Part shown: in pieces, positions 7,401-15,595 of the stretch
How positions within the stretch are numbered: position 1 is the stretch's first letter
How the letters are laid out: each line of letters begins with the position of its first letter
NCBI RefSeq assembly: GCF_029382255.1
Contig: NZ_JARLLG010000001.1
Coordinates: 558,001 to 622,000 of the forward strand
DNA from: Isoptericola croceus
GTDB taxonomy: Bacteria > Actinomycetota > Actinomycetes > Actinomycetales > Cellulomonadaceae
DNA: 64,000 nt
Direction of reading: 5' to 3'
Program-made: the position numbers and the translations under genes
Notes under the pieces: model-generated
The model's input: the letters and a program-made list of their open reading frames with translations, nothing else
What the model was told of the DNA's origin: nothing
The model's database searches: none

Positions 7401-8744
7401 ATGACGTCCGCCACCTTCGCCGCCCCGGCCACCGAACCCTCGACGGGGTCGGACGGGACCACCCGCCGTCGCTACGCCGTCGTCGGCACGGGGCACCGCG
7501 CGCGGCTCTACGTCGACGCGATGGCGGGCGAGCACGCCGACGTCGCCGAGCTCGCCGCGCTGTGCGACACGAACCCGACGCGCCTCGCCTTCCACGCCGA
7601 GCGCGCCCGCCGGACCGGCGCCGGCGCACCCGCCGCCTATGACGCGCACGACGTCGACCGCATGCTCGACGAGGTCCGGCCCGACGTCGTCGTCGTCACC
7701 TCGCCCGACCGGACCCACGCCGCCCACGTCGCGACCGCGCTGCACCACGGCGCCGACGTGATCGTCGAGAAGCCGCTCACGATCGACGCCGAGGGGATGT
7801 ACACGATCCTGGCCGCCACCCGCAGCAGCGGCCGCCACCTCACCGTGGCGCACAACTACCGCTACGCGGCCCACAACGCCGCGCTGCGCCAGGTGGTGGC
7901 GGACGGCCGCGTCGGCGACGTCGTCTCGGTGCACTTCGAGTGGTTGGTCGACACGGCTCACGGTGCGGACTACTTCCGCCGCTGGCACCGCGACAAGGCC
8001 GCCTCCGGTGGCCTGCTCGTGCACAAGGCCAGCCATCACTTCGACCTGGTCAACTGGTGGACGCAGGACGTCCCGGAGTCGGTCTACGCCCGTGGCGGCC
8101 TGCGGTTCTACGGCGAGGCGGCCGGGGACGGCGGAGCGCGCTACGCGCTCGATCTCGCGGCGGACCCGGAGCTGCGCTCCCTCTACCTCGACGCGGCCCA
8201 CACCGACGGGTACCGCCGCGACCAGGACCCGTTCGGCCCGGGCGCCACGATCGAGGACACCCTCAGCGTGCTCGTCGGCTACCGCTCCGGCGCCTCGATG
8301 ACGTACTCCCTGACGGCGCACAGCCCGTGGGAGGGATACCGCGTGGCGATCAACGGCACACGGGGGCGGGTCGAGCTCGACGTCGTCGAACGGTGCCACA
8401 GCACGGAGGGACTCCCCGGCGCGCGGACCGACGACGGCGGTGCCTCCGGGTGCTGCGACGTCCGCCGCCGCGGTGGGCGGCTCGTGCTGCAGGAGCACTG
8501 GGGGCAGGCGGTCGAGGTGCCGCTGGACGAGGCGACCGGGCATGCCGGGGGCGACGTCGCCATGCTGCGAGACGTGCTGCGGGACCACCTGCCGGCGTCG
8601 GCCGGTGGTCCCGCGACGGACCCGCTGGCGCGCCGCGCCGGGCTCGAGGACGGGCTGCGGGCCGTCGCCGTGGGAGTGGCGGGCAACCGGTCGTTGGTGA
8701 CCGGTCAGGTGGTGCCGGTAGCCAGTCTCGGAGTGGAGCTCTGA
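7401..8744 (+). CDS. Gfo/Idh/MocA-family NAD(P)-dependent oxidoreductase, paralogue 2
   Basis: This 447-residue enzyme is closely related to its upstream neighbour. Both share RYAVVGTGHRA, the EKP motif and an almost identical block around HGADYFRRWHR and SHHFDLVNWW. The ATG at 7401 has AGGAG 7 nt upstream; the frame is open further upstream, but that would run through the operator. The acidic insertion of paralogue 1 is shorter here and the central part differs, so the two may act on different sugars or steps. It has its own LacI-type operator and so is a separate unit of the same inferred regulon. It converges on the third Gfo/Idh gene with only 18 bp between stops. Confidence 0.86.
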   Translation: MTSATFAAPATEPSTGSDGTTRRRYAVVGTGHRARLYVDAMAGEHADVAELAALCDTNPTRLAFHAERARRTGAGAPAAYDAHDVDRMLDEVRPDVVVVTSPDRTHAAHVATALHHGADVIVEKPLTIDAEGMYTILAATRSSGRHLTVAHNYRYAAHNAALRQVVADGRVGDVVSVHFEWLVDTAHGADYFRRWHRDKAASGGLLVHKASHHFDLVNWWTQDVPESVYARGGLRFYGEAAGDGGARYALDLAADPELRSLYLDAAHTDGYRRDQDPFGPGATIEDTLSVLVGYRSGASMTYSLTAHSPWEGYRVAINGTRGRVELDVVERCHSTEGLPGARTDDGGASGCCDVRRRGGRLVLQEHWGQAVEVPLDEATGHAGGDVAMLRDVLRDHLPASAGGPATDPLARRAGLEDGLRAVAVGVAGNRSLVTGQVVPVASLGVEL

Positions 8745-8762
8745 TCCTGCGGCACGGGGGAG

Positions 8763-9908
8763 TCAGGTCCAGGGGGCCCCGAGCTCGGAGAAGGTCTGCT
8801 GGGTGCGCGCCACCCGCTCGCACCACGACTCCACGTCCCGGACCACCGGGTGCCGGGCGTCGCCCTCGCCGACCCAGGTCACGACGTCGTCGGGGACCTC
8901 TCGCGGGTCGGGCCCGGTGCGGACGGCCTCGAGCACCCGCATGAACGCACCGGTGTCCCGGACGTCGCACAGGAGCCTGCGGCCCGGGTCGCCGGACGCG
9001 CGGACGTCCAGCAGGTCGTCCAGCAGCGCGGTGCGCCCGTAGGTCTTGTCCATGGTGACCCGGCCGCTGCGCAGCACGAGCCGGTCGCGCTCGTAGAAGA
9101 GCTCGATCTCGCCCTGGGTGCCGACCACGAGCACCCGTGCGTCGGTGCGCTCGGCGGCGCAGAGGGTGAGCCCGAACCCGTACCGTGTGCCGTCGGCCGC
9201 GGTGACCCGCACCGACGAGGTGTCGTCCGACTCGATCGGGTTCGCGCGGTACAGGTCGGTGTCGACCCATGCCACGTCCTCCGCCCGGGTCACGCCGCCG
9301 ATCCGCAGTGCCGTCGCGACGGCGTGCGCCAGGGGGTTCGTCACGACGCCGTCGACGACGTCGCGACCGTCCAGTCGGCGCCGTCCGGCCCAGGGGGCGC
9401 GGGCCCAGTACGCGGCGTCGCGCACCCAGCTGCCCACCGCGCCGTAGCCGACGACGTCGCCGATCTCCCCGCGGGCGACAAGCTCGGTGACGGCGTCGAG
9501 CGCGTGCGAGCCGAACGTCTGGAAGCCGACCTGGCACAGCCGCCCCGTCCGGTCGCTGATCGCGACGAGCTCGGTGAGCTCGGCGAGCGAGGCGGTCGTC
9601 GGCTTCTCGAGCAGCACGTCGATGCCCGCCTCCATCGCAGCCTTGGCCAGCGGCAGGTGCGTGGGGATGGGAGTGCTGAGCACCAGGACGTCCGGCCGGA
9701 GGTCCGGGTCGGGGGAGGACAGCAGGTCACCGAGCGTAGGGAACCAGGGCGTGCCGGTGCCGTACCCGACGTGGCCCTCGGCCGGTTCGCGGGGGTCGAC
9801 GAGGGCACACAGCCGAGCACGCCCGGCCCCGCTGGGCTCGAGGGCGCGCTGCACGTGCTTCTCGCCGTGCCCGTGGATGCCGACGACGGCGATGCGGGCG
9901 TTCGTCAT
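8763..9908 (-). CDS. Gfo/Idh/MocA-family oxidoreductase (third type)
   Basis: This 381-residue NAD(P)-dependent oxidoreductase is only distantly related to the two neighbours. The Rossmann start is RIAVVGIHGHGEKHV and the EKP motif (VLLEKPTTA) is near residue 100. The ATG at 9908 has GGAG just upstream. It lies 38 bp after the LacI-PmoA gene on the same strand, so the two are probably cotranscribed. PmoA-like proteins and Gfo/Idh enzymes often travel together, which supports a joint role in sugar metabolism; the reaction is not known. Confidence 0.84.
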   Translation of the reverse strand: MTNARIAVVGIHGHGEKHVQRALEPSGAGRARLCALVDPREPAEGHVGYGTGTPWFPTLGDLLSSPDPDLRPDVLVLSTPIPTHLPLAKAAMEAGIDVLLEKPTTASLAELTELVAISDRTGRLCQVGFQTFGSHALDAVTELVARGEIGDVVGYGAVGSWVRDAAYWARAPWAGRRRLDGRDVVDGVVTNPLAHAVATALRIGGVTRAEDVAWVDTDLYRANPIESDDTSSVRVTAADGTRYGFGLTLCAAERTDARVLVVGTQGEIELFYERDRLVLRSGRVTMDKTYGRTALLDDLLDVRASGDPGRRLLCDVRDTGAFMRVLEAVRTGPDPREVPDDVVTWVGEGDARHPVVRDVESWCERVARTQQTFSELGAPWT

Positions 9909-9946
9909 GAGGTCTCCGTCAGTGGGGGTCGGGCCGGGCGGGCCCG

Positions 9947-11914
9947 TCAACGCAGGCCGGTCGCCAGGGCGGCGGCCTCGGTGGCGTCGAGCTCGCGGTC
10001 GATGAGTGCGGCCACGACACCGGTCTCGACGGTGCCGCCGGCGGGGACGTGCAAGGGGGTGTCCCAGGCGAGGGCGGGGCAGGCGCCCGGATACTCCTCG
10101 GACCGCAGGAACCAGTGGCGTGCGGGGGACGTCTGGGTGAGCAGCGTCGTCGTCGTGCGCTCGCCGCCGCGAGCGTCACGGTGGCGCTGGACGAACGCGA
10201 CCCATGGCGACGCCGATCCGTGGGCACCGCCCTCGCCCTCGCCCTCGGCGGAGAGCACCCGGGTGGACTCGGCGATCGGCAGCCGCCAGAACACCCCGCC
10301 GTAGCCGGCGCCCGGGCGGCCGTTCGTCGCGGGGGAGCGGATCTCCAGGGGGCCGTGTGCGGCGTGCAGCGTGGACCGCCACTCGAGCGCCCAGCCGTCC
10401 TCGAGGAGGCGGGCGCCGATGCGGCGGCGCTCGTCGAGCTGCGGCCTGCCGTGCTCGTCGGTCCACAGGACCGTGTCGAGCAGCAGGTTCGGTGAGAGCG
10501 GGTCGATCGTGGTCGCCGTCGAGGTCTGCCGGCCGTGGTTGGGCAGGAGCGTGGGGCCGACGTCCGTGACGAACGTTCGCCCGCCCCAGTGGCTGGTGCC
10601 GTTGACGTCCGCGACGGCGAAGCTCACACCGTAGTGGTGGCGGTGGTCGACCGGGCCCGACTCGGTCAGGGGTACGCCGGCCAGCGAGTGCACCGGGTGC
10701 AGGTAGGGCCGGGGGGAGTGGATCGTGGGCAACCCGGCGCCCGACTCGTAGCGGGACAGGGCCACGCGGTCGGCGGTGCGGCGCAGCACCGGTACGCCGT
10801 TCTCGAGGGACCAGGCGGGTGCCTGCTCGGTCTCCTGTCCCGGTGCCTCGTGCGCTGCCGCAGGGGCCGACGTCGTGGCCGGGACCTCGGCGCGTACGGC
10901 GGTGCGGGGCACCGGGCCGGTGCTGGCCCGTACCTCGAGCCGCACCCCGAACCGCGTCGAGTCGGCGACGCTCGCGGTGTTGTCGATCACGGCGTGCAGT
11001 TCCCTCCAGGCATGCCGTCCCAGCTCTTCCTGGGGGACGGCGACGGTGGTCAGGCCCGGTGTGGCGTACCGGGCGAGCTCGATGTCGTCGAAGCCGCACA
11101 CCGAGATGTCCGTCGGGACGGCCACGCCCGCCTCGTTGAGGGCGGCGAGCAGTCCGAACGAGACGAGGTCGTTGAAGGCGACGGCGGCGGTGACACGGCT
11201 GGCGAGCACGGCGGGCGCCGCGGCATGGCCCGCCGCGATGTCGGAGCCGGCCGTCAGCTCGACGATCTCCAGGTCGGGGTGGCGCTCGCAGCAGAGGGTG
11301 AGACCACGCCGTCGGGCGCCGTCCGAGACGGAGGCTGCCGGGCCGGACAGGTAGGCGATGCGCCGGTGCCCGAGCTCGACGAGGTGTTCGACGACCTGCA
11401 CGGTCGCGTCGGCGTAGTCGACGACGAGGCTGGGGGCGCCGCCGGCGACCTCGCGGTTGATGACCACGGCCGGCCAGACGTCCGGGAGCAGGGCGTCCAG
11501 GGCGGCGTCAGGCATCCGCGGCGAGACGAGGACGAGGGCGTCGCAGCGGTGGCGCGCCTCGCGGGCGATCGTGGCCTCGGCGCCCGGGTCCTCGGCGGAG
11601 TCGGCGACGAGCACGCGGTAGCCGTCCTCGCCGGCCGCCGACGAGACCCCGCCGAGGATCTGCTGGAACACCGGGTTGCCGAGGTCGGGCACGACGAGCG
11701 CGACCGTCGTCGTCCGCCCCAGCGACAGGCTGCGCGCGACGTTGCTCGGCCGGTAGCTCAGCTCGATCGCCGCCTCCTGCACGCGGGCAGAGATCGCGGG
11801 GTCGACCGTGCTGCGGCCGTTCATCACCCGCGACACCGTCGCACGGGAGACGCCGGCCGCTTTCGCGACATCGGCGATCGTCACCGCGGGACGACGTGTC
11901 TTCGCGCCGGGCAT
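9947..11914 (-). CDS. LacI-family regulator fused to a PmoA-like (DUF6807) domain
   Basis: The N-terminal helix-turn-helix (VTIADVAKAAGVSRATVSRV, about residues 11-30) and the periplasmic-binding-like sensor domain (about 60-335) are standard LacI. An Ala/Pro-rich linker (about 338-375) leads into a second domain of about 280 residues. It contains HSPRPYLHPVHSLAG, GPVDHRHHYGVSFAVADVNG and HWGGRTF, as in PmoA-like proteins. At 655 residues the protein is about twice normal LacI length and no stop separates the parts. The ATG at 11914 has GGAGG upstream. It is divergent from the sugar importer and the two operators lie between them. It is the likely repressor of the region 1 operators (inference). 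Confidence 0.88.
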   Translation of the reverse strand: MPGAKTRRPAVTIADVAKAAGVSRATVSRVMNGRSTVDPAISARVQEAAIELSYRPSNVARSLSLGRTTTVALVVPDLGNPVFQQILGGVSSAAGEDGYRVLVADSAEDPGAEATIAREARHRCDALVLVSPRMPDAALDALLPDVWPAVVINREVAGGAPSLVVDYADATVQVVEHLVELGHRRIAYLSGPAASVSDGARRRGLTLCCERHPDLEIVELTAGSDIAAGHAAAPAVLASRVTAAVAFNDLVSFGLLAALNEAGVAVPTDISVCGFDDIELARYATPGLTTVAVPQEELGRHAWRELHAVIDNTASVADSTRFGVRLEVRASTGPVPRTAVRAEVPATTSAPAAAHEAPGQETEQAPAWSLENGVPVLRRTADRVALSRYESGAGLPTIHSPRPYLHPVHSLAGVPLTESGPVDHRHHYGVSFAVADVNGTSHWGGRTFVTDVGPTLLPNHGRQTSTATTIDPLSPNLLLDTVLWTDEHGRPQLDERRRIGARLLEDGWALEWRSTLHAAHGPLEIRSPATNGRPGAGYGGVFWRLPIAESTRVLSAEGEGEGGAHGSASPWVAFVQRHRDARGGERTTTTLLTQTSPARHWFLRSEEYPGACPALAWDTPLHVPAGGTVETGVVAALIDRELDATEAAALATGLR

Positions 11915-12020
11915 CTTTGCCTCCGTCCTCGCATCACGCGTGGGTCACGCGTAGATCACGTCCTGGTCACCGCCGACGCCCTGGCGCGGGGTCGGTCCGA
12001 AAGATGACGGTACACCATGG

Positions 12021-12066
12021 GAAACCGGTTCCTCCTGTGATACCTTCCTCTGCAGCAACCGGTTTC
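12021..12066. promoter_or_regulatory. Two LacI-type operators between the regulator and the sugar importer
   Basis: GAAACCGGTTCC (12021-12032) and GCAACCGGTTTC (12055-12066) are imperfect LacI-type palindromes with centres 34 bp apart. A weak -10-like GATACC (12040-12045) with a preceding TG lies between them. Binding at both could control the importer and the divergent regulator gene together. Confidence 0.65.
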
Positions 12067-12167
12067 CCGGCACGGAGCACGGCGCTCCCGCTCGGCGGTT
12101 TGCGATCGACGACGATCTGGAGGACGACGATGGTGTCCACCACGACACGGCACGGGGAGGTGCGGTC

Positions 12168-13091
12168 ATGGCGGTGATTCAAGAGGTCGCCAAGACCCGC
12201 GGAGCGAGCCGTGAGACGCGCAACGGCGACGGCAAGGCCGCCGCCGTGTTCCTGGCGCCATGGTTCATCGGGCTGGGCCTCATCACGGCATTCCCGCTCC
12301 TGGCCTCGCTGTACCTGTCCTTCACGGACTACAGCCTGCTCGAGGCACCGAGCTGGATCGGGATCGAGAACTACCAGCGCATGTTCGAGGACGCCCGGTG
12401 GATCAAGTCCCTCGGGGTGACGTTCCAGTACGTGTTCTTCTCCGTCCCCATGCAGCTGGCGATGGCGCTGCTGCTCGCCATGGCGCTCGACAAGGGGCTG
12501 CGTGGCCTGGCGTTCTACCGGTCGATCTACTACCTGCCGTCCCTGCTGGGCGGCTCGGTGGCGATCGCCCTGCTGTGGCGCCAGGTGTTCGGCGCGGACG
12601 GCCTGGTGAACCAGGTCCTCGCGTACTTCGGGATCCAGGGCTACGGCTGGGTGTCCCACCCGGACTACGCGCTGGGCACGCTGATGGTCCTCAACGTGTG
12701 GACCTTCGGTGCGCCGATGGTCATCTTCCTGGCAGGGCTGCGTCAGATCCCCACGATGTACTACGAGGCGGCGTCGATCGACGGCGCGAGCAAGCTGCGC
12801 CAGTTCTTCAACATCACGATCCCGCTGCTGTCGCCGATCATCTTCTTCAACCTGGTCCTGCAGCTCATCGGAGCCTTCCAGGCGTTCACCCAGGCGTTCG
12901 TCGTCTCGGGCGGGACCGGCGGGCCGATCGACTCGACGCTGTTCTACACGCTCTACCTGTACCAGCGCGGTTTCGGTTCCTACGACATGGGCTACGCCTC
13001 GGCGATGGCCTGGTTCCTGCTCCTCATCGTCGCCGGGCTGACCGCGGTCAACTTCTTCGCCTCCAAGTACTGGGTCTTCTACGATGACTGA
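12168..13091 (+). CDS. Carbohydrate ABC transporter permease, CUT1 type, first subunit
   Basis: This 307-residue inner-membrane permease has six predicted membrane helices. The cytoplasmic EAA loop (YYEAASIDGASKLRQFFNIT, about residues 197-216) contacts the ATPase. The ATG at 12168 follows GGGGAGG. The next permease starts 8 nt before this gene ends, so they are translationally coupled. With the second permease and the lipoprotein it forms a sugar or oligosaccharide importer. Context suggests oligogalacturonide or rhamnogalacturonide uptake, but the sequence does not fix the substrate. Confidence 0.88.
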   Translation: MAVIQEVAKTRGASRETRNGDGKAAAVFLAPWFIGLGLITAFPLLASLYLSFTDYSLLEAPSWIGIENYQRMFEDARWIKSLGVTFQYVFFSVPMQLAMALLLAMALDKGLRGLAFYRSIYYLPSLLGGSVAIALLWRQVFGADGLVNQVLAYFGIQGYGWVSHPDYALGTLMVLNVWTFGAPMVIFLAGLRQIPTMYYEAASIDGASKLRQFFNITIPLLSPIIFFNLVLQLIGAFQAFTQAFVVSGGTGGPIDSTLFYTLYLYQRGFGSYDMGYASAMAWFLLLIVAGLTAVNFFASKYWVFYDD

Positions 13092-14034
13092 CACGCCCGT
13101 GCGCCCCGACGCACCCACCGAGTCCACCATGACGAGGGTCCGTCCTCAGCGGCCGTTGTCCGAGGTCGCCGCGGAGATCCCTGACGTCCCGCGCAAGCGC
13201 AAGGCCGGTCCGCACCTGAAGCGGCTGCTCAAGCACGTGCTGCTCATCGCCTTCGGCCTGGTGATGCTGTACCCGCTGCTGTGGATGCTCTCGAGCTCCT
13301 TCAAGCCGAACGAGCTCATCTTCCGCGAGCCGGGCCTCATCCCCACCGCGCTCGACTTCACGAACTACACCGCGGGCTGGAACGCGCTGCTCCACCCGTT
13401 CAGCCACTACCTGCTGAACTCCGCGATCGTCGTGCTCGGCTGCGTGGTGGGAAACCTCGTCTCCTGCTCGATGGCGGCCTACGCCTTCGCGCGGCTGAAG
13501 TTCCGTGGCCGGCCGCTGTGGTTCGCCATCATGCTGATGACGATCATGCTGCCCATCCACGTGATCATCGTCCCGCAGTACATCCTGTTCTCGTCGCTCG
13601 AGTGGATCAACACGTTCCTGCCGTTGATCGTGCCGAAGCTGCTGGCCACGGACGCGTTCTTCATCTTCCTGATGGTGCAGTTCTTCCGAGGCCTGCCCAA
13701 GGAACTTGACGAGGCCGCGCGGCTGGACGGCTGCGGTCACGGACGCATCTTCCTGCGGATCATGCTCCCGCTCTCGCTGCCGGCGCTCGCGACGACGGCG
13801 ATCTTCACGTTCATCTGGACGTGGAACGACTTCTTCAGCCAGCTCATCTTCCTGACGCGGCCGGACATGTACACCGTGCCGATCGCGCTGCGGACCTTCC
13901 TGGACGCCACGAGCAACAGCTCGTGGGGGCCACTGTTCGCGATGTCGATCATCTCCCTCATCCCGATCTTCTTCGTCTTCCTCTTTGGCCAGAAGTACCT
14001 GGTCAAGGGGATCGCCACGACCGGTATCAAGTAA
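13084..14034 (+). CDS. Carbohydrate ABC transporter permease, CUT1 type, second subunit
   Basis: This 316-residue partner permease has an unusually long charged N-terminal tail (about 55 residues) before six membrane helices. Its EAA loop reads DEAARLDGCGHGRIFLRIML (near residue 220). It overlaps the first permease by 8 nt. No ATP-binding subunit is encoded nearby, as is common for CUT1 systems that share a MsmK-type ATPase encoded elsewhere. Confidence 0.88.
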   Translation: MTDTPVRPDAPTESTMTRVRPQRPLSEVAAEIPDVPRKRKAGPHLKRLLKHVLLIAFGLVMLYPLLWMLSSSFKPNELIFREPGLIPTALDFTNYTAGWNALLHPFSHYLLNSAIVVLGCVVGNLVSCSMAAYAFARLKFRGRPLWFAIMLMTIMLPIHVIIVPQYILFSSLEWINTFLPLIVPKLLATDAFFIFLMVQFFRGLPKELDEAARLDGCGHGRIFLRIMLPLSLPALATTAIFTFIWTWNDFFSQLIFLTRPDMYTVPIALRTFLDATSNSSWGPLFAMSIISLIPIFFVFLFGQKYLVKGIATTGIK

Positions 14035-14117
14035 TCGCTCGATCCAGGCCCTCGACGGTGGGGGCTGTTGCTCGATGACAACGACGACGTTCTCGTCACG
14101 CACACACAAGGAGAACC

Positions 14118-15452
14118 ATGCGAGCCACGACCACACGGCCAGGACGCACCCGCGCCGCATTCATCGCCTTCACGGCGGCCGGCGCCCTGGCGCTGGGCGC
14201 CTGCTCCGGCGACTCGGGCATCCCGGGCGAGTCCGGTGATGAGACCGAGGCCTCCGGCGACGGCGGCGACGTCACGATCCGCTTCTCCTGGTGGGGTTCG
14301 GACGAGCGTCACCAGACCACGCAGGAGATCATCGACCTGTTCGAGGAGAAGAACCCCGGCATCACCGTGGTCCCGGACTTCACCGACTGGGGCGGCTACT
14401 GGGACAAGCTGGCCACGACCGTGGCCGGTGGGGACACCCCTGACGTCCTCACCCACGAGGAGCGGTTCATCGCCGACTACGCCAACCGCGGCGTGCTCGC
14501 CGACCTCGAAGGTCTCGACATCGACACCTCCGAGATCCCCGAGAACATCGTCGACTCGGGGCGCGTCGACGGTGAGCTGTACGGCCTGGCCACGGGCGTG
14601 AACGCCTACGCGGTGGTCGCCGACCCGCAGGTCTTCGCCGACGCGGGCGTCGACGTCCCGGACGACACCACGTGGACCTGGGAGGACTTCGTCGCGGTCT
14701 CCGGCCAGATCTCCGAGGCAGCCGGTGACGGCGTCTGGGGCGTGCAGGACATCGGCTTCAACGAGGCCGGCCTGAACATCCTGGCCCGGCAGAAGGGCCA
14801 GACGCTCTACACCGAGGACGGTTCGCTCGGCGTGGACGCCGCGACCGTGTCGGAGTTCTTCCAGATCGGGCTCGACCTGCAGGAGAACGGCGGCTCCCCG
14901 GACGGATCGCGGACCACGGAGATCCAGGCGGCCGGCCCGGAGGGCTCGCTGCTCGGCACCAACTCGGGCGCGATGGGCGTCTGGTGGTCCAACCAGCTCG
15001 GCGCGCTGAGCTCGGCCTCGGGGCACGAGCTCGAGCTGATGCGCATCCCGGGCGAGAGCGAGTTCGACCGCACCGGCATGTACTTCAAGCCGGCCATGTT
15101 CTACTCGGTCTCCGCCACCACGGAGCACCCGGAGGAGTCGGCGATGTTCGTCGACTTCCTGCTCAACGACCCCGAGGCTGCCGCGCTGCAGCTCACCGAC
15201 CGCGGCCTGCCGTCCAACCTGTCGGTCCGTGAGGCGATCCTGGGTGACCTCGAGGACGCCGACGCGAGGGTGGCGGAGTTCATGGCCGAGCTCGAGGACG
15301 AGATCATCGACGGCCCGGCGGTGCCGCCGAACGGCGCGGGTGACGTCCAGGACATCATCACGCGCATCAACTCCGAGGTGCTCTTCGGCTCCATGACCCC
15401 GGACGAGGCCGCCGAGGCGTTCCTCTCCCAGGTCGAGGCAGCCACCTCCTGA
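14118..15452 (+). CDS. Sugar-binding lipoprotein of the ABC importer
   Basis: This 444-residue extracellular solute-binding protein has a type II signal peptide with lipobox LGAC (acylated Cys at residue 29), so it is anchored to the outer face of the membrane. After an acidic Gly/Glu-rich spacer, ITIRFSWWGSDERHQTT-like sequence begins the family 1 solute-binding fold. The ATG at 14118 has AAGGAG upstream. It follows the permeases by 83 bp; in many actinobacterial operons this gene comes first. A hairpin after it may favour high expression of the binding protein over the enzyme gene downstream. Confidence 0.9.
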   Translation: MRATTTRPGRTRAAFIAFTAAGALALGACSGDSGIPGESGDETEASGDGGDVTIRFSWWGSDERHQTTQEIIDLFEEKNPGITVVPDFTDWGGYWDKLATTVAGGDTPDVLTHEERFIADYANRGVLADLEGLDIDTSEIPENIVDSGRVDGELYGLATGVNAYAVVADPQVFADAGVDVPDDTTWTWEDFVAVSGQISEAAGDGVWGVQDIGFNEAGLNILARQKGQTLYTEDGSLGVDAATVSEFFQIGLDLQENGGSPDGSRTTEIQAAGPEGSLLGTNSGAMGVWWSNQLGALSSASGHELELMRIPGESEFDRTGMYFKPAMFYSVSATTEHPEESAMFVDFLLNDPEAAALQLTDRGLPSNLSVREAILGDLEDADARVAEFMAELEDEIIDGPAVPPNGAGDVQDIITRINSEVLFGSMTPDEAAEAFLSQVEAATS

Positions 15453-15495
15453 TCCACCTCGGCCCGAGCCGATGCCACGGCTCACCTGACCCGAA

Positions 15496-15538
15496 GGGTG
15501 CGGGGTCGTCGACCGGAACCTCCGGCGGCCCCGCACCC
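15496..15538 (+). terminator. Intercistronic hairpin (partial terminator) after the binding-protein gene
   Basis: Arms GGGTGCGGGG (15496-15505) and CCCCGCACCC (15529-15538) enclose a 23-nt loop between the lipoprotein gene and the dehydratase gene. It may end part of the transcription or stabilise the upstream mRNA. Confidence 0.55.
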
Positions 15539-15595
15539 GACGGTCCCAGCCCTGCCGACCGGTGGGGCCGTCGCCATGTCGAGGAGAGAGACCCG

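Noticed and set aside
4638-8588. Long minus-strand open frame of over 1300 codons opposite fabH and the Gfo/Idh genes
   Set aside because: It runs antisense to well-recognised genes, is Arg/Val/Gly-rich with no domain, and arises from high GC codon bias. Similar frames opposite 26-29 kb and 29-32 kb were rejected for the same reason.
12130-12177. Short ORF (15 codons) before the first permease
   Set aside because: It overlaps the permease start, has no matching signal or regulatory codons, and nothing suggests an attenuator.
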